Positions 23,538 to 35,202 of a stretch of 64,000 nt of DNA are shown in pieces (position 1 is the stretch's first letter; each line of letters starts with the position of its first letter). The notes below the pieces were generated by a model that did no database searches, had not been told where the DNA came from, and saw only the letters and a list, made by a program, of their open reading frames with translations. Origin of the DNA: Phycomyces blakesleeanus NRRL 1555(-). Taxonomy: Eukaryota > Mucoromycota > Mucoromycetes > Mucorales > Phycomycetaceae. Location of the stretch: contig NW_017265139.1 of NCBI RefSeq assembly GCF_001638985.1, positions 1,798,001-1,862,000 on the forward strand, in the 5' to 3' direction. A program made the position numbers and the translations under genes.

Positions 23538-24736
23538 TTATTTGCTGTCAGTGTTATCTTCCATAACCTGCGGCTGTAAGTCCAAGAACTTCTTGCGGGC
23601 GGCAGGGTTCGAGATGCTACTGGCATCAAAAGACAAAAGCTTTCTTTCGGCGATCAATGTATTTATTTTGATGAGCCTTGTGTTGGCTTCATCCATATCC
23701 CGACGTGTTTTGGCCGAGGCCAGTTCCTCTTCATTTATCTGTCGGCGGATTTTAGCCGACGCTATCTCTTCTTCTTCCAGAAGACGGCGTCTTTTGAAGG
23801 ACGCCATTTCTTCTTCGTCCAGAAGTTGACGTGCTTTTGCTGCACGCATCTGTTCTTCAGCTTGATCTTCGATGGACTTGAGGATGCGAGCAGACCTTTC
23901 CTTGAGCTCCAATGCACTGCTCGCCTTCATCGCATGCATCTCCTCCATCATCTCCTCGAATCTTCGTACGCCCGACTCTCTTGCTTTCATCTGCTTTCTC
24001 CCAGCAGGCCGAGTGCCAGACATGTCAGAGGTGCCATCATCATCTTGTTGCTGACCCTCTACAGCAACAGACATAGATTTCTTCATGCCACCCTTCCCCT
24101 TGTTCTTCTGCTTTTCGAGCGACTTTTCTGCTGTCTCTTGCCACTTGGGATACCGGGACAGATAGCGGTAACAATGGTAGGCAGTGAAGTTCAACTTCAT
24201 TTCAGCCTTGTACATCGCCTTAGCCTTGAGCTCCTAATATATCGTTTAATTATCATGAAATAAAAATTTCTATAAAAAATAAAGGTGTCTTACAAGGAGT
24301 TCTTCATTCGCCCCACTCTGGTTTGCTGCTCGAAGCTGAGACATGATTCCGGAAAACTTGTTAACCGCTTTGTTGATGTTATACCAACGGTTGGTCAGGG
24401 CACGAGTGTTGCGGTCTCCAACAAGCTCGGAAAGGAAGCCCTTGTAATGGTCAGAGATTTTGGACCAAAAAGTGTCACTCTTTTGTTCATTGCCATGAAT
24501 AGCATCCGTGGAAATGAACATGTAAGAACTGCAGAGCTGTAAATCCTCCTCCACGGTGAAGTTCTTATTGGGATTAAAAGACTCTTTTACGGATGCATTA
24601 GTATTATTTATAACAAGTATTATATTAATTAAAGCTCGATATTAGTACCAGCTTTGGATACTTGAAAGGTAAGCATCTCGATTTCAACAGAATTGCCATC
24701 TTGGTGGGCATTAATGTTGGAGGTGTTGTTGGACAT
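23538..24736 (-). CDS. Harbinger accessory protein, SANT/Myb-like (trihelix/NAM-associated)
   Basis: Three exons on the minus strand: 24736-24649, 24583-24294 and 24233-23538; 357 aa with all phases matching. The N-terminal half has the SANT-like pattern of Harbinger partners: EEDLQLCSSYMFISTDAIHG, SDTFWSKISDHYKGF, then RNTRALTNRWYNINKAVNKF. A linker rich in Lys, Gly and Ser follows (KNKGKGGMKKS). The C-terminus is a long charged helix with arginine-rich repeats such as LLEEEEIASAKIRRQINEEE. In studied elements this protein imports the transposase into the nucleus and binds the transposon ends. It is convergent with the transposase. No frameshift or stop is seen, so unlike the transposase it looks intact. 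Confidence 0.88.
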
Positions 24737-24908
24737 TGAATTTTCTTTCACTTCATTACAACAATAATTAGCAAAGTCTTGCTCTAAAAAAGGAAACTAA
24801 CGAAACTGACAGAATCTAAACAAAATTTGAGAAAACCTACAGAAGTTTAGATTTTGATTCAAAAAGTTTAGATCTAAATTCCGGATTTGGGTATTTAGAT
24901 TTTTGTTT

Positions 24909-24922
24909 AGAAACTGCTGGAG
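24909..24922 (-). repeat. Right subterminal repeat of the Harbinger element
   Basis: Exact inverted partner of 21976-21989. Several TCTAAAC motifs surround it (24810-24955), echoing the terminal repeat. Confidence 0.7.
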
Positions 24923-24952
24923 ACGTTTTTTTTGGAAAATCTAAACACCATT

Positions 24953-25002
24953 TCCTAATTTGGATATTTAGTATTTGGGTTTAGATACTGCTGGAGATGC
25001 TC
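24953..25002 (-). repeat. Right terminal inverted repeat of the Harbinger element
   Basis: Reverse complement matches 21874-21923 in 49 of 50 positions. An A-rich run follows at 25003. Confidence 0.9.
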
Positions 25003-28000
25003 AAAAAAAAAATACTGGTCAAATAAAGAGCTGTTTAATAAAAAGGATCATTTTGATCAAATCTGTAAGTTAAATACAGTGGACAAACATACATCTAAAT
25101 AGGTTAAAAAAGTGTCTCTGCATGTGTTAGTAACCTAGTGAGACCCGTTAATATTCTTCATTTAAATGTTGCTTGACATTGATTATGCTCCTAAAAATTT
25201 TGTACATTTTCTTTAATTAATGATCAAAATGCAGGATTTTCTTTTAAATCAAATACACATATGCATTTCAGTGTGAAAATTAGTGTGCAGAATAAGAAAT
25301 GGAAAAATATTTGCAATTTACGGTCTAAACCTCCACTAGACATAGAATATAGCACTGTTTTCTATGTCTAGTAGAGGTTTATACAGCTTATCATACAATT
25401 ATAGTAGTATGCCCATAATAAATAAAATTTCAATTCATATACCATATATGCTCGTGAATATCTTGAGTGAAAAGAGTGTGAAGATTGTGGTAATCAATTT
25501 AATGAAATAAATAACGAACCAAAAAAAAATATCCCTATTATGCTACAATTATGCAAGGATTTCTATGAGTAGGAATTTAGAGTATACTACAATATTCAAT
25601 GTTACCATGCAAGGTCTGAAAGAATATTTAGTAGTTAAAAGCATTCTTTCTACTTTATTGACAGCTTACGCTCAATTAGTTATTTATTGAGATCCTATAA
25701 GTAATTAGGAGGTTGATTACCAGTCTGGTATTTTCTCTCGAGATTTTAACTTGAAACTTAAAGAAGTTGCGAATGGTTTGATCAATAAACATCTGGAAAG
25801 GATTTGTCTGTAGAGTTTTGCACTCAGAAATGAGAAAATCAAATACTTTTTTTTTTTAAAAAAATGATTTCAGGTTAAATTTGAAAAAGTCCACCGTTCA
25901 AAAATCTAGTCCTCAACGCCAAAATAACTACATCATTATGACATCTATATATTATGTACAGCTACAGTTAAAACCATAATATGCATACAGTAGAGAGGAT
26001 GCTAATTTATAACAATTTGCTTACTACTAAATTCGTTAATTTTGATAGGAAGCTGCTACAAGTTCACACATTCTCTATTTTTAAAAGATATAGTTTCTCA
26101 TTTTTTTTGAATTCGATACCTTGTACTTACAAATGAAACGTTTAATTGCTTGCCAATGTACACAGTCACATCTTCAGGAACTGAAAAAAAAGATCTGGTT
26201 GGTCCGGTAGAGATTGGTGTGTATATTGGGAAACAAGCAAACATTTCGTATGGGGTGCACATCGGAGTAGGGAATGTTACACGTGGATTAAGAGAACACC
26301 AGCCTTCAAGACTTCTTGGATGGAAGGCTAAGCTTTTAGACGTAATAAATACTAAGAGTTTTGTATGTATCACAGTTTCTTATCAAAGCATGTCTCACTT
26401 TTCTCCCTATTATCTCCCAAGTTAAAAAATGAATTTTTTAGAGTTTTCACCACAATCAAAACCGGGATTTGTGAAATAAGGGACATTATTGCAGAAAAAA
26501 AAGGGGGTTTTATCTTTATATTGGATATTGTTCACTCAAGATTTTATGAACCCAAGTGTATAGATAAGGATGATTAGAAGTAGAATTCATGTAGCTTGTA
26601 ATGAGAATGATAGTAATAATTTTGGCTTTTGTATATAATGTCTATATATTAGCTACATAGCATACATAACTACGGGCATAATCTACTTGTTTTCATTTAT
26701 TCCTCATATAGAAGCACATTAAGTACTGTCCTGATTAACTTTGATCGATAAGATCATTTTTGCTTATTCACTTAATCATCGGACCTAACTTAATATTACT
26801 TAACTGTAACTGCATATAAAGAAGGGATGTTGATAAGGGCTGTTTGGATTACAATCTATGCTATCCATAATCTTTTTATGTTACGCCTTGGAAAATTATA
26901 TTTATTCAAGTCTTTAGAAATTATAGATTATCAAGACAATCGATTTTGATGACATAATCAATTATTTATTTATATAATAGATATTCTTTAACAAATGTTT
27001 AGATATCTAGACATTGTAGGCTAATATTAGTAAAACAAACATACTAGAAACCCCAAAAACATTTATTTTTATAAAAGTGTCATCATATATTTCACTAGTG
27101 TAGCCAACCCGGAAAAATGGCGTTTAATACATAGCCTAGGAAAAGTATTTTGTAATTCGGGTCAAATTTAATACAACGATGAACCAAAGAAACGTGAGTA
27201 CATATATACATATAGATACATGTTGTAGACAGTCCTTTGGAACGAAATGAATACATGTTTCTTGTTCTTTGGTATAATTGACAGATCGTCTGTGTCACTG
27301 ATATTCATAGTTTGTCTCTGTGAGGAAAAAAGTGTCTTACTTGGGTTGTTGCACAAATTTCAAGATCAATGCGGGGACAATAACTTGTGTACAAACAGGG
27401 ATAAATAGATTTATTTTTATTAATATATCCAAGGTACGATTTTCCTGAAATAAGATTAAGTGTTTATTGTTGCATTATCTACAGGAATTTGTCTACATTG
27501 AAATATGCACACTATACCCACAAAAATCGTTTAGAGTATTATTTGATAAGATCTCTGTGATTTTCTGTGAACTGGCGCCATATAATTTTAAGGGAAAATT
27601 GTGCTCTAAGATTGGCTGCTTAAATTGAGGGGTTAGGCTACACATATTTATTATGAATGAAATTTTACGTGGTTAATTTGGCCATCATAAGGTTGTGGGC
27701 AACAACAGTCCATTATTGGTATACAATAGTTATTTATTTACAAAATGATCGGATTCTGAGCTCTAAACTAAGAATATTCTGAGCGAACCATATCTGGGGT
27801 ATAATAAATACGACCCTCCTTTGAAACCAAATATCCTCTTCTTTAACCAGAAACCACTTCTATACGTTATAGTACCTTAGAGCTTGAACAAATACAAGAA
27901 GCAATAATATGCACTTTGCCAAATTTGAGAACAGCTCAAGGAAAAACAGTCTCACAAATGATATTCAACTGATCGTACCGGAGGTTTAAAAGTGTGTGCA

Positions 28001-29753
28001 CAGTCCTTGCTTGAAGAGCAAGTCTGGTGCCAACCAGCAAAAACTATTCAATAGTTAATGTGGCGTGTTGTATTAAATATGTTTTCAGATATACATCTTG
28101 CTGGACCCTGTATACATTCAGAAATTGTGTTTCTTAATAATTTTTGGTTGGAGAAAAGATAGTAGTTTGGTAAAAACGTGCGTGCGCGTGTGTGTTTATC
28201 ATTAATGAACACGGCTAAATATACGGGATACAGCGGCAGTTCGACTACATGCTAGGACCATTATTCCGGGGAGACCCTTCCATTCTTTCTTAAAAATCAA
28301 TACAGAAGGGGTATGCTATATATTTCAAGGGGACAAGGTGGGTATTGGCGTACGTGAATGTGATTCTTACATGAGGAAAGATTGGTATTTTTATTTCATA
28401 TTCTCACCCTGGACCAGACCAGACCGAATTATGACCTGTGTTTTATTTATTTGTTTATTTCTTTTTGGTTTACTTAGTCTATCTCGATGTACTACACCGT
28501 TAATTCTGATTGTGCTTACTGTCGTTATGTAAGAGAGATTCTAGTGGGGTGCACTTACTAATGTGGAACAAAAAAGCATTATATTACAGATTTTATATTA
28601 TGTTTAATTTTCTAAATGTGTTTGTTTGTTACAGTGTACAAATTGCTCACTCGACCTTGACTGACCAGGCATATGCTGCCCTTTATCCAAATATGGAATT
28701 CTCAACAGTCACGTTTTAAGAGTTAGATAGTCACATAAACTTTCCCACAGTATTTGGGTGTGGTGTGGGAATGATCTTCAATTTAATATTAATGCAACAA
28801 GACAGCCTTGGCTTCTTGGTAGTGTCAATACTGCTGTAAAGAACAGTAGTTAAAGACCAATTCCTGGCGCATGTGATAATTGTTAATTATTTCCATTATC
28901 GGCTATCTATGAATATATATACATACATACATATATATATATAAAAGTAATGAGCAGTGGCCATGATTTGCATGTATTGTCATACGAATAATATATTAAA
29001 TGTCTTATCTCTTGGTTGCTCATTTTGTAGTCTATAATTCATCAAGAAATAACATTTTACCAAGTAAAATTTACTATTTTTTTTTAAAAAAAATAATTGT
29101 TAGATCTAGCATCCCAAAGTTCTTTCAAGCAATAGAATTAAATTAAATAAAGAACATGCTAATAAACAGAGCACTTGAATCTTCTTCAAACTAAACGGGT
29201 TCACCCGGATCCCCTTTTCTCCCGATGAATGTTTGCTGCTGTGTGCCACTGTTTTGCACTCAGCCATCGGTCGGGCTGATACCTGACAAGTAAGCCATCG
29301 ATTGAAGTAAATATCGATCCAAGGGTAGTTGTAACGCGATAAAACAACACAAGAACGCGTTAAAGGAGATGGTGGCAAAGAAAGGTGTATATGGATGGTT
29401 TTATTTGGTGGGCATTAAAAATTGCGGCTTTAAGAGGCATTTGTCTGGGGTACATCCCGGAGGGCATCGGATCGCCTTTAGAGGCAATTGGGAGAGAGAC
29501 GGTGACATCATAACGATGATTCGCAAATAAGCCACGAGACAGAGAGACCTCCTTCCCGCATTTGAATTACCGCGCTTTGCCGAGTAAAGGATGTCCCGTA
29601 TTTATCCATTGCATTTAGTATTCATTTCGTCTCCGCCTATACCCGGTTATTGTTGTTATTTTTTCACTTAAATCCTACGACCTCCCTTGGGCTTACGGCT
29701 TCTACACTTCTCTTTCACCCTTTCTCTTTCACAGGTTTAACCTACTTACATCG
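25003..29753. other. Gene-poor region with decayed fragments; KGD2 promoter at the right end
   Basis: Nearly 4.8 kb without a supportable gene. It holds a 22 bp hairpin (25326-25381) and a minus-strand protein-like frame at 26373-26098 (SLEGWCSLNPRVTFPTPMCT). Two adjacent short plus-strand coding-like pieces in different frames lie at about 27860-28050 (ELEQIQEAIICTLPNLRTAQ, then DRTGGLKVCAQSLLEEQVWC). The last is what a frameshifted relic would look like, but I cannot name its source. The final 500 bp (29200-29753) are GC-richer and should contain the KGD2 promoter, with a CT-rich leader at 29701-29733. Confidence 0.5.
25326..25381. repeat. Inverted repeat / hairpin, 22 bp arms
   Basis: Arms 25326-25347 and 25360-25381 match in 21 of 22 positions around a 12 base loop. 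It is not adjacent to a gene end, so a terminator role is unlikely. It may be the remnant of a miniature transposon (MITE) or a hairpin-forming insertion. Confidence 0.8.
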
Positions 29754-31628
29754 ATGCAGTCTTCTCGCCTCGTATCTCTCGCCTCCCACCTCTCTCGCTC
29801 GACCGCTAGACCCGCAGTCTCTGCCGGTCTTCGCTACCTCGCTAACTCTCGCACTCTCCACATTCAGGCTCCTGCTGCCGTATTCACTGGCACCTCTAAC
29901 CGTCTTAGGTAAACTATCTCGACAAAACACGAATTTTTCCTCTGATGAAGAAAAAAATGCTATATCAATGCATATATTCGCCTTGCATAATATGAATTCT
30001 GATTTTTCTTTCATTTCATAGACAGCTCAACCAGAACCAGACATCAATCCTTCGCAACCAGATCAGAACCTATGGTAAGATTCACAAAGCGCACTACCTC
30101 GGACAACAGACATCTCATGCGACACGAACATGCTTTTTAATTGCACAGCTGACAAGGTCGTCAAGGTCCCACAGATGGCCGAATCTATTTCTGAGGGTAC
30201 CCTTAAGCAGTGGGTCAAGAGTAAGTAATAAAGGATTAGAGACAAGGGGATTATTCAAAATGAGGCGAAAGGGGACGAAACTAACGCGTTGGTTTGTATA
30301 GAGGTCGGAGACTTTGTGAAGCAGGACGAGGAAGTTGCTACTATTGAGACCGACAAGATCGATGTCACTGTCAACTCCCCTGCCTCAGGTACCATTGTCG
30401 AAGTATTTGCCCAGGAAGAGGACACCGTCTCTGTTGGTGGTGATTTCTTCAAGCTTGAGCTTGGAGATGCCCCCAAGGAAGGTATGTAAAGGGAAAAAGA
30501 AAGATAGATGGGTTTATCCACGTAAGTGATGTCTAAATCAGACATTTGCAGGTTCCGTTCAGACCAAGAAGGAGGAGCCCAAGTCTGAGACCAAGGCCGA
30601 ACCCAAGGCTGAAGTTAAGGTCGAGTCTAAGAAGGAGGAGCCCAAGGAAGTTAAGGCTACCCCTACTCCCACCCCTACCCCAGCTGCCGCTCCCAAGGCT
30701 GCTGCCCCCGTCGCTGAGGATTCCAAGAAGGTCTTTGGCAACCGTACCGAGAACCGCGTCAAGATGAACCGTATGCGTCTCAGAATTGCCGAGCGTCTTA
30801 AGCAGTCCCAGGACACCGCCGCATCCCTCACAACCTTCAACGAAATCGATATGACCAACCTCATGAACCTCCGTAGCCAGTACAAGGATGCTGTTGTTAA
30901 GAAGCACGATGTTAAGCTTGGATTTATGTCTGCCTTTGTTAAGGCTTCCGCCGCCGCTCTCGAGGCTATTCCCGCCGTCAATGCCTCTATTGAAGGAAAC
31001 GAGATTGTATACCACGATTACGTTGATGTCAGCGTTGCCGTCTCTACCCCCAAGGGTCTTGTCACACCAGTTCTCCGTAACGTTGAGGATATGTCTTTCA
31101 TCGATATCGAAAAGACTATTGCTGCCCTCGGAAAGAAGGTATGTTTATATTAATATTGCAATTCTGGATAGTATACGGTGGGCTTTGTGTAATACATAAT
31201 ATAAAGTTCATAGTAAACAGTGTATAATGTATATTACATTATGGAAGTGGAAGTGGGAGTGGGAGTGGGAGTTTTGAGAGTATTGGTGTGCATATACAAG
31301 GTTATTTATTAAGGCATAAAATTAGGCTCGCGACAACAAGATCACCATTGAGGATATGGCTGGTGGAACCTTCACCATTTCCAACGGCGGTGTCTTTGGC
31401 TCTCTTATGGGTACTCCTATCATCAACATGCCTCAGGCTGCTATCTTGGGTATGCACTCCATCAAGGAGAGACCCGTTGTCGTTGACGGCAAGATTGAGA
31501 TTCGCCCCATGATGTACGTTGCCTTGACATACGACCACAGAATCATCGACGGTCGTGAGGCTGTTACCTTCCTGGTGAAGATCAAGGAGATCGTTGAGGA
31601 CCCTAGACGCTTGCTTCTCGAGCTCTAA
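29754..31628 (+). CDS. KGD2: Dihydrolipoyllysine-residue succinyltransferase, E2 of 2-oxoglutarate dehydrogenase
   Basis: Six exons: 29754-29908, 30022-30074, 30149-30220, 30302-30481, 30552-31138 and 31326-31628; 449 aa. It transfers the succinyl group from lipoyl-E2 to CoA in the mitochondrial TCA cycle. A 70-residue Arg/Ser/Ala-rich presequence ends in RNQIRTYADKVV. One lipoyl domain follows, with the modified lysine at about K112 in ETDKIDV. Then comes a Lys/Glu/Pro/Ala linker and the catalytic domain with [11 protein letters not shown] (His about 420, Asp about 424) near the C-terminus. As in other fungal KGD2 proteins there is no E1/E3-binding domain between linker and core. Codon use is strongly biased to C-ending codons, as expected for a highly expressed gene. 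Intron 5 (187 bp) contains GGAAGT/GGGAGT repeats at 31240-31273. Confidence 0.97.
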
Positions 31629-31783
31629 ACAAACCACCATTGCATTTTATCACACTTTGTTTTTTATCATTAAAAAAATCTATACATTCAAATGACGGGC
31701 AAATAAATAACCGTCCATTCACTACTACAAAAAAAACACGCCCAAAGTTTCCCCTCCAAAAAAAGTAGTTTGTCATTTGAGTA

Positions 31784-34151
31784 ATGCTTCACGAACTGTT
31801 GTTTGTCTTGTCTGGCTATCCTGGAGATGTCTTTATCCCACATCCGCCCCAAAACCCCTCCACATTTGTCATTCCTCCAGAATTCCCATTATTGCATCCT
31901 ACCGAACGCGAATCTCTCAATCGTCTTGCACAGCTTGGATTCGTATTTGCACAACTAACGCAATTCGTTGCATCCGTAAAGGATCTCAAACAACCAAACA
32001 CACATCAAAAACCATGTGGAGCATATCTTCAAGCTGTTGTCACAACCTTGGAAGGGATTCTTAACAATTATCGACAAGACATTATTGCCATGGAGAAACG
32101 CATCCTTAATAAAGACGACGAGGCTGGAGATAATATAGTACCTATTGCATTACTAACATCTAACCTTGGTCGTTGGGAATTGTTACTACCAGCATTGTCG
32201 AAATTCGTGTTGATTTTAAAAACAGATCCTACGCGATACCATGGTTGCCGCCTTTTTGATTTATTGATGGACCAGGCAAGGACAGGCATGCCTGAACTAC
32301 GGGAGGCAATGGAGAAAATGATAATGCGCCTTCACGATGTTCTTTATCGACAGCTAACAGCGTGGATGGTGTATGGTCAGTGGGCTGACCCAGACGAAGA
32401 ATTTTTCATTATTCGGACTCCAGATATAATGAATGAAAGAGAGAACACTGGTTCCCATGCTACTGGGTGGCAGCGACACTACAGCTTAGCTATCGATCGA
32501 ATACCTGCCCACCTATCTCAGTCACTTGCAGAATCAATTTTATTTGTCGGAAAAGCTATTGCAACTGTAAACTCAATGGGAGGTGGACAGCTGGAGTCAA
32601 GGTCAGCATCAAGTTTGCTCTTAAACAAGCGTCAAAAAATACCTATCCCTGAAGAGATGAAAAAACGGCACATCCGTCTTCTTCTCTCTCTCCACTCTTC
32701 AAACGCCAACAAAAAGTTACGTTCTTCACCTTGGATCATCTTCCCACAACAGCTTCAAAAGGTAGTCCAGCAGATACGCAAGTCTACAGCAGAGTGGCTA
32801 TTTTCACAAGTATTAGTAGGTGAACATGGGCTACAGCGTTATTTGGAATCTTTTCGACAAATATTCTTGCTGGGTTATGGTGACCTTGGTATGAACCTTG
32901 TCGACGAATGTTCTCTCTGGCGCCAAAGGTCTATATCGTCGTTTTCAACTTCTGTCTTAAACCGATCTCAGCCGTTTGCAAAACATGCAAGGGACGAAGA
33001 AGACGAACGACCAATAGACCCCAAACCATTAAGCAAGACGGCCATTATTTTCAGATACCAAGAACTGAATGCCTTGCTGGCCAAGGCTACAGTCGGAACT
33101 GAGGCAGAAGATAATCTTAAAGGATATAGCCTGGAGTGGGTCGAGAAAACAAAGGATATCAAAAACCCTTCTTATCAATTTGCAGATCTTTTACTAGTCG
33201 ATGGTCGTTGCGTGCTTGTTTACGAAATGGAGTGGCCTATTGATCTTTTTTTGAGTCAAGCTGATCTTGCTCATTATAGTGAACTATGGTGCTTTTTGAT
33301 AGGATTGAAAAATGTCCAAATGACTTTGGGTAGTTTGTGGAAAACACTACGGAGTGGAAAGGTCGACAATAAGAGCAAAAACCCTCTGCTGCTTTCCGAA
33401 GAGTCTAGTACTGATGTTGAAGGAGAGTACAGAGAACGCGTGGTGTGGCGATTACGATTTTCGATGTTATTCTGGGTAGATACTCTGTGGAATCATGTTC
33501 AGGTACAAAGTTCATTATATATATATAGCAAGAAACCAACTCTAACCTTTTATTATAGTCTAATGTGATCAATGCACGCTATCAACGTCTAGTTACCACT
33601 ATTGCACCATCTTTTCAAGCCAAAAATGACGACCCAGAACATCCTAACCAAGCAATATTTGGAATACCCAATGCTTTGGATTTTGAGGAAATACAAGCAG
33701 CTCATGAAGAGTATTTGCAAGATATCATGCGGGGATCTTTATTATTATCCACAACTTGTGCTGACACAATGCACGACATTCTCAAGCTATGCCTTGATTT
33801 CTGTGAATTAGTTGAGCGGATATCAGAAGATGGAGTGTGGCAAAGCACAAAGAGACGCAGAACTACTAAAACAGTAGCAGAGATTGTGGACGAATGGACG
33901 AAAAACTCTGGAAAGCCAATGCCTCGTTATGCATGGATGGATCAGATCGATGCCATTGAGACGGTAGGAAAGCAGTTAAATCCAATATTTCTTTAACATA
34001 TTTTATCCTTTTATAGAATTTTTCTTCTCTGACAAAGCGCTTCTTTGGTATTGTATCCAACCAGCAACAAGATATAAAAGCAAGTGGACATCTAGATCTT
34101 TTGCTGATGCAACTGGATTACGGAAAATACTATAGCAACTCAGGAAAATAA
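31784..34151 (+). CDS. Gamma-tubulin complex component 4 (GCP4)
   Basis: Three exons: 31784-33502, 33559-33963 and 34017-34151; 752 aa (animal GCP4 is about 670). The start MLHELLFVLSGYPGDVF is diagnostic of GCP4. The N-terminal GCP module runs to about residue 370, followed by a linker rich in acidic residues (ARDEEDERPIDPKPLS). The C-terminal gamma-tubulin-binding module then runs from LLVDGRCVLVYEMEWPIDLF through WRLRFSMLFWVDTLWNHVQ to the ending LLLMQLDYGKYY. The protein is part of the gamma-tubulin ring complex that nucleates microtubules at spindle pole bodies. Budding yeast lacks GCP4 while filamentous fungi keep it. The start lies 155 bp after the KGD2 stop, in tandem. Confidence 0.95.
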
Positions 34152-34932
34152 CTGTATTGGATAATACATTAATAAGCAATGTCAGTTATTTGGCTTGAAG
34201 ACTTTAATTATTTTTTTGCGGATGACCGTCCTGAATGAATTCAATAGATTCCAAGTTGAATCATAGCCAAAAGATGAAATAGTGTTTGTTATACTTTAGA
34301 AAGGTTGTAGGAATGACTGATCTCGATACGCGCACACGCGAATAGAATAGCTATTAATTATAAATGTGTTCTATCTTGTAACCATGCTTAATGTATATTA
34401 AGTATACTTCCACATTTTTCCTTTTGCATTAAAAGCTATTGTAGATTCTTACCATAGTAATTTACACAAACTCGCTATTATTCCACATTTAATTAAATTG
34501 CACGAAAGATTCAATTTAAAATATCTTAACTTGAGTAACAATCTATTCTGAATTCAATGGTTTCGTAGTTCCAGATTTTGTTACTGAGTATCTCCAAAGC
34601 AAACCACAGCATTTTCTTTTCAGTCATTGTAGTCTAAAAATAGTTAGTAACGTACCCTATAGAAAAAAAATAGGCGATTTTAGTGAATTGTTGCAAGTTT
34701 TCCGGGGTTTAGGGTATCTTGTACTTGCGTTTTAATTATGCACCAATTTCTCTCTCTCTCTTTTATATTCTACTTTTTTTTTTACCCCACCATGTTTTTT
34801 GCAGTCAAAGCAAATCATCTTTTTCTTAGCTTTTTCAACCCATTACAAAACTAAATACCAAGTTATTCAAATCTAATGGCTTACCAGCGGTAGCTTGGGT
34901 GGGTCCTAAGCGGTAACCAGGACGGAATTTTT
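34152..34932. other. Intergenic, AT-rich
   Basis: It holds the GCP4 3' flank. A minus-strand frame opening at about 34937 (MKKFRPGYRLGPTQATAG) continues from the transposase-like relic next to it and may belong to the same decayed insertion. No gene is supported. Confidence 0.5.
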
Positions 34933-35202
34933 TCATCTTATTTGAATTCTAGTCAGTCTTTGTCTCAAACGACGACCCTCCTGGAGATCTTCTTCTGCTT
35001 GTCTTCTGATACGTCCAATCCGAATGACGCGGGTGAACCTTACAGGTATAGTCCCATCATATCTTAAATTGTTAAGTATATGTCGGAAGTTCAGGACAGC
35101 AGCAAGATCGCGATTCCACAAACGATGCATAACCTCTGACCCGTCCAGGTTCTCCAAACAATTTAGATTGGTACATCTAAAAGGACTTGTTTCTATTATT
35201 TT
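34933..35202 (-). pseudogene. TnpB/OrfB-like (Fanzor-type?) nuclease C-terminal relic
   Basis: A minus-strand frame open from 35202 to a TGA at 34933 encodes about 89 residues. It holds FRCTNLNC, then a short spacer and HRLWNRDLAAVLNFRHI, then RYDGTIPVRFTR and a basic tail (RIRRQAEEDLQEGRRLRQR). A Cys-x-x-x-Cys zinc knuckle followed by (W)xRDxxAxxN is the pattern of the last RuvC motif in TnpB/OrfB transposon proteins and their eukaryotic Fanzor relatives. The D in NRD would be the catalytic residue. The upstream frame is closed by a TGA, and no first zinc pair, RuvC-I or RuvC-II is found in the following 900 bp, so it is a truncated relic or a last exon with lost partners. Family assignment is by motif only. 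Confidence 0.5.

Larger units (their letters stand above)
21874..25002. mobile_element. PIF/Harbinger DNA transposon, complete two-gene element
   Basis: The element is bounded by 50 bp terminal inverted repeats (21874-21923 and 24953-25002) differing at one position. It carries a DDE transposase (plus) and a SANT/Myb-like accessory protein (minus) with stops only 39 bp apart. This two-gene arrangement is the PIF/Harbinger hallmark; both proteins are needed for transposition in characterised members. Ends read GA(C/G)CATCTCCAGCAG inward. The target duplication is unclear: TCA occurs at 21871-21873 and again at 25001-25003, overlapping the last bases of the right repeat as drawn. If it is the duplication, the element ends at 25000. 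Near-identical terminal repeats indicate a fairly recent insertion, although the transposase is altered at a catalytic site. Confidence 0.92.

Noticed and set aside
23521..24263. Plus-strand ORFs of 102 and 145 codons after the transposase
   Set aside because: Antisense of the SANT/Myb-like accessory gene, whose three exons join in phase on the minus strand.
29106..29378. 90-codon minus-strand ORF upstream of KGD2
   Set aside because: No conserved motif, overlaps the likely KGD2 promoter and is openable by its higher GC; not supported as a gene.
25003..29753. A biosynthetic or defence-type gene cluster in the gene-poor stretch
   Set aside because: No contiguous coding sequence of useful length on either strand; only short relics.
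30533..31015. Long minus-strand ORFs (160 and 140 codons) opposite KGD2
   Set aside because: Antisense shadows of a C/G-biased third codon position in a highly expressed gene; the plus strand encodes an unmistakable E2.
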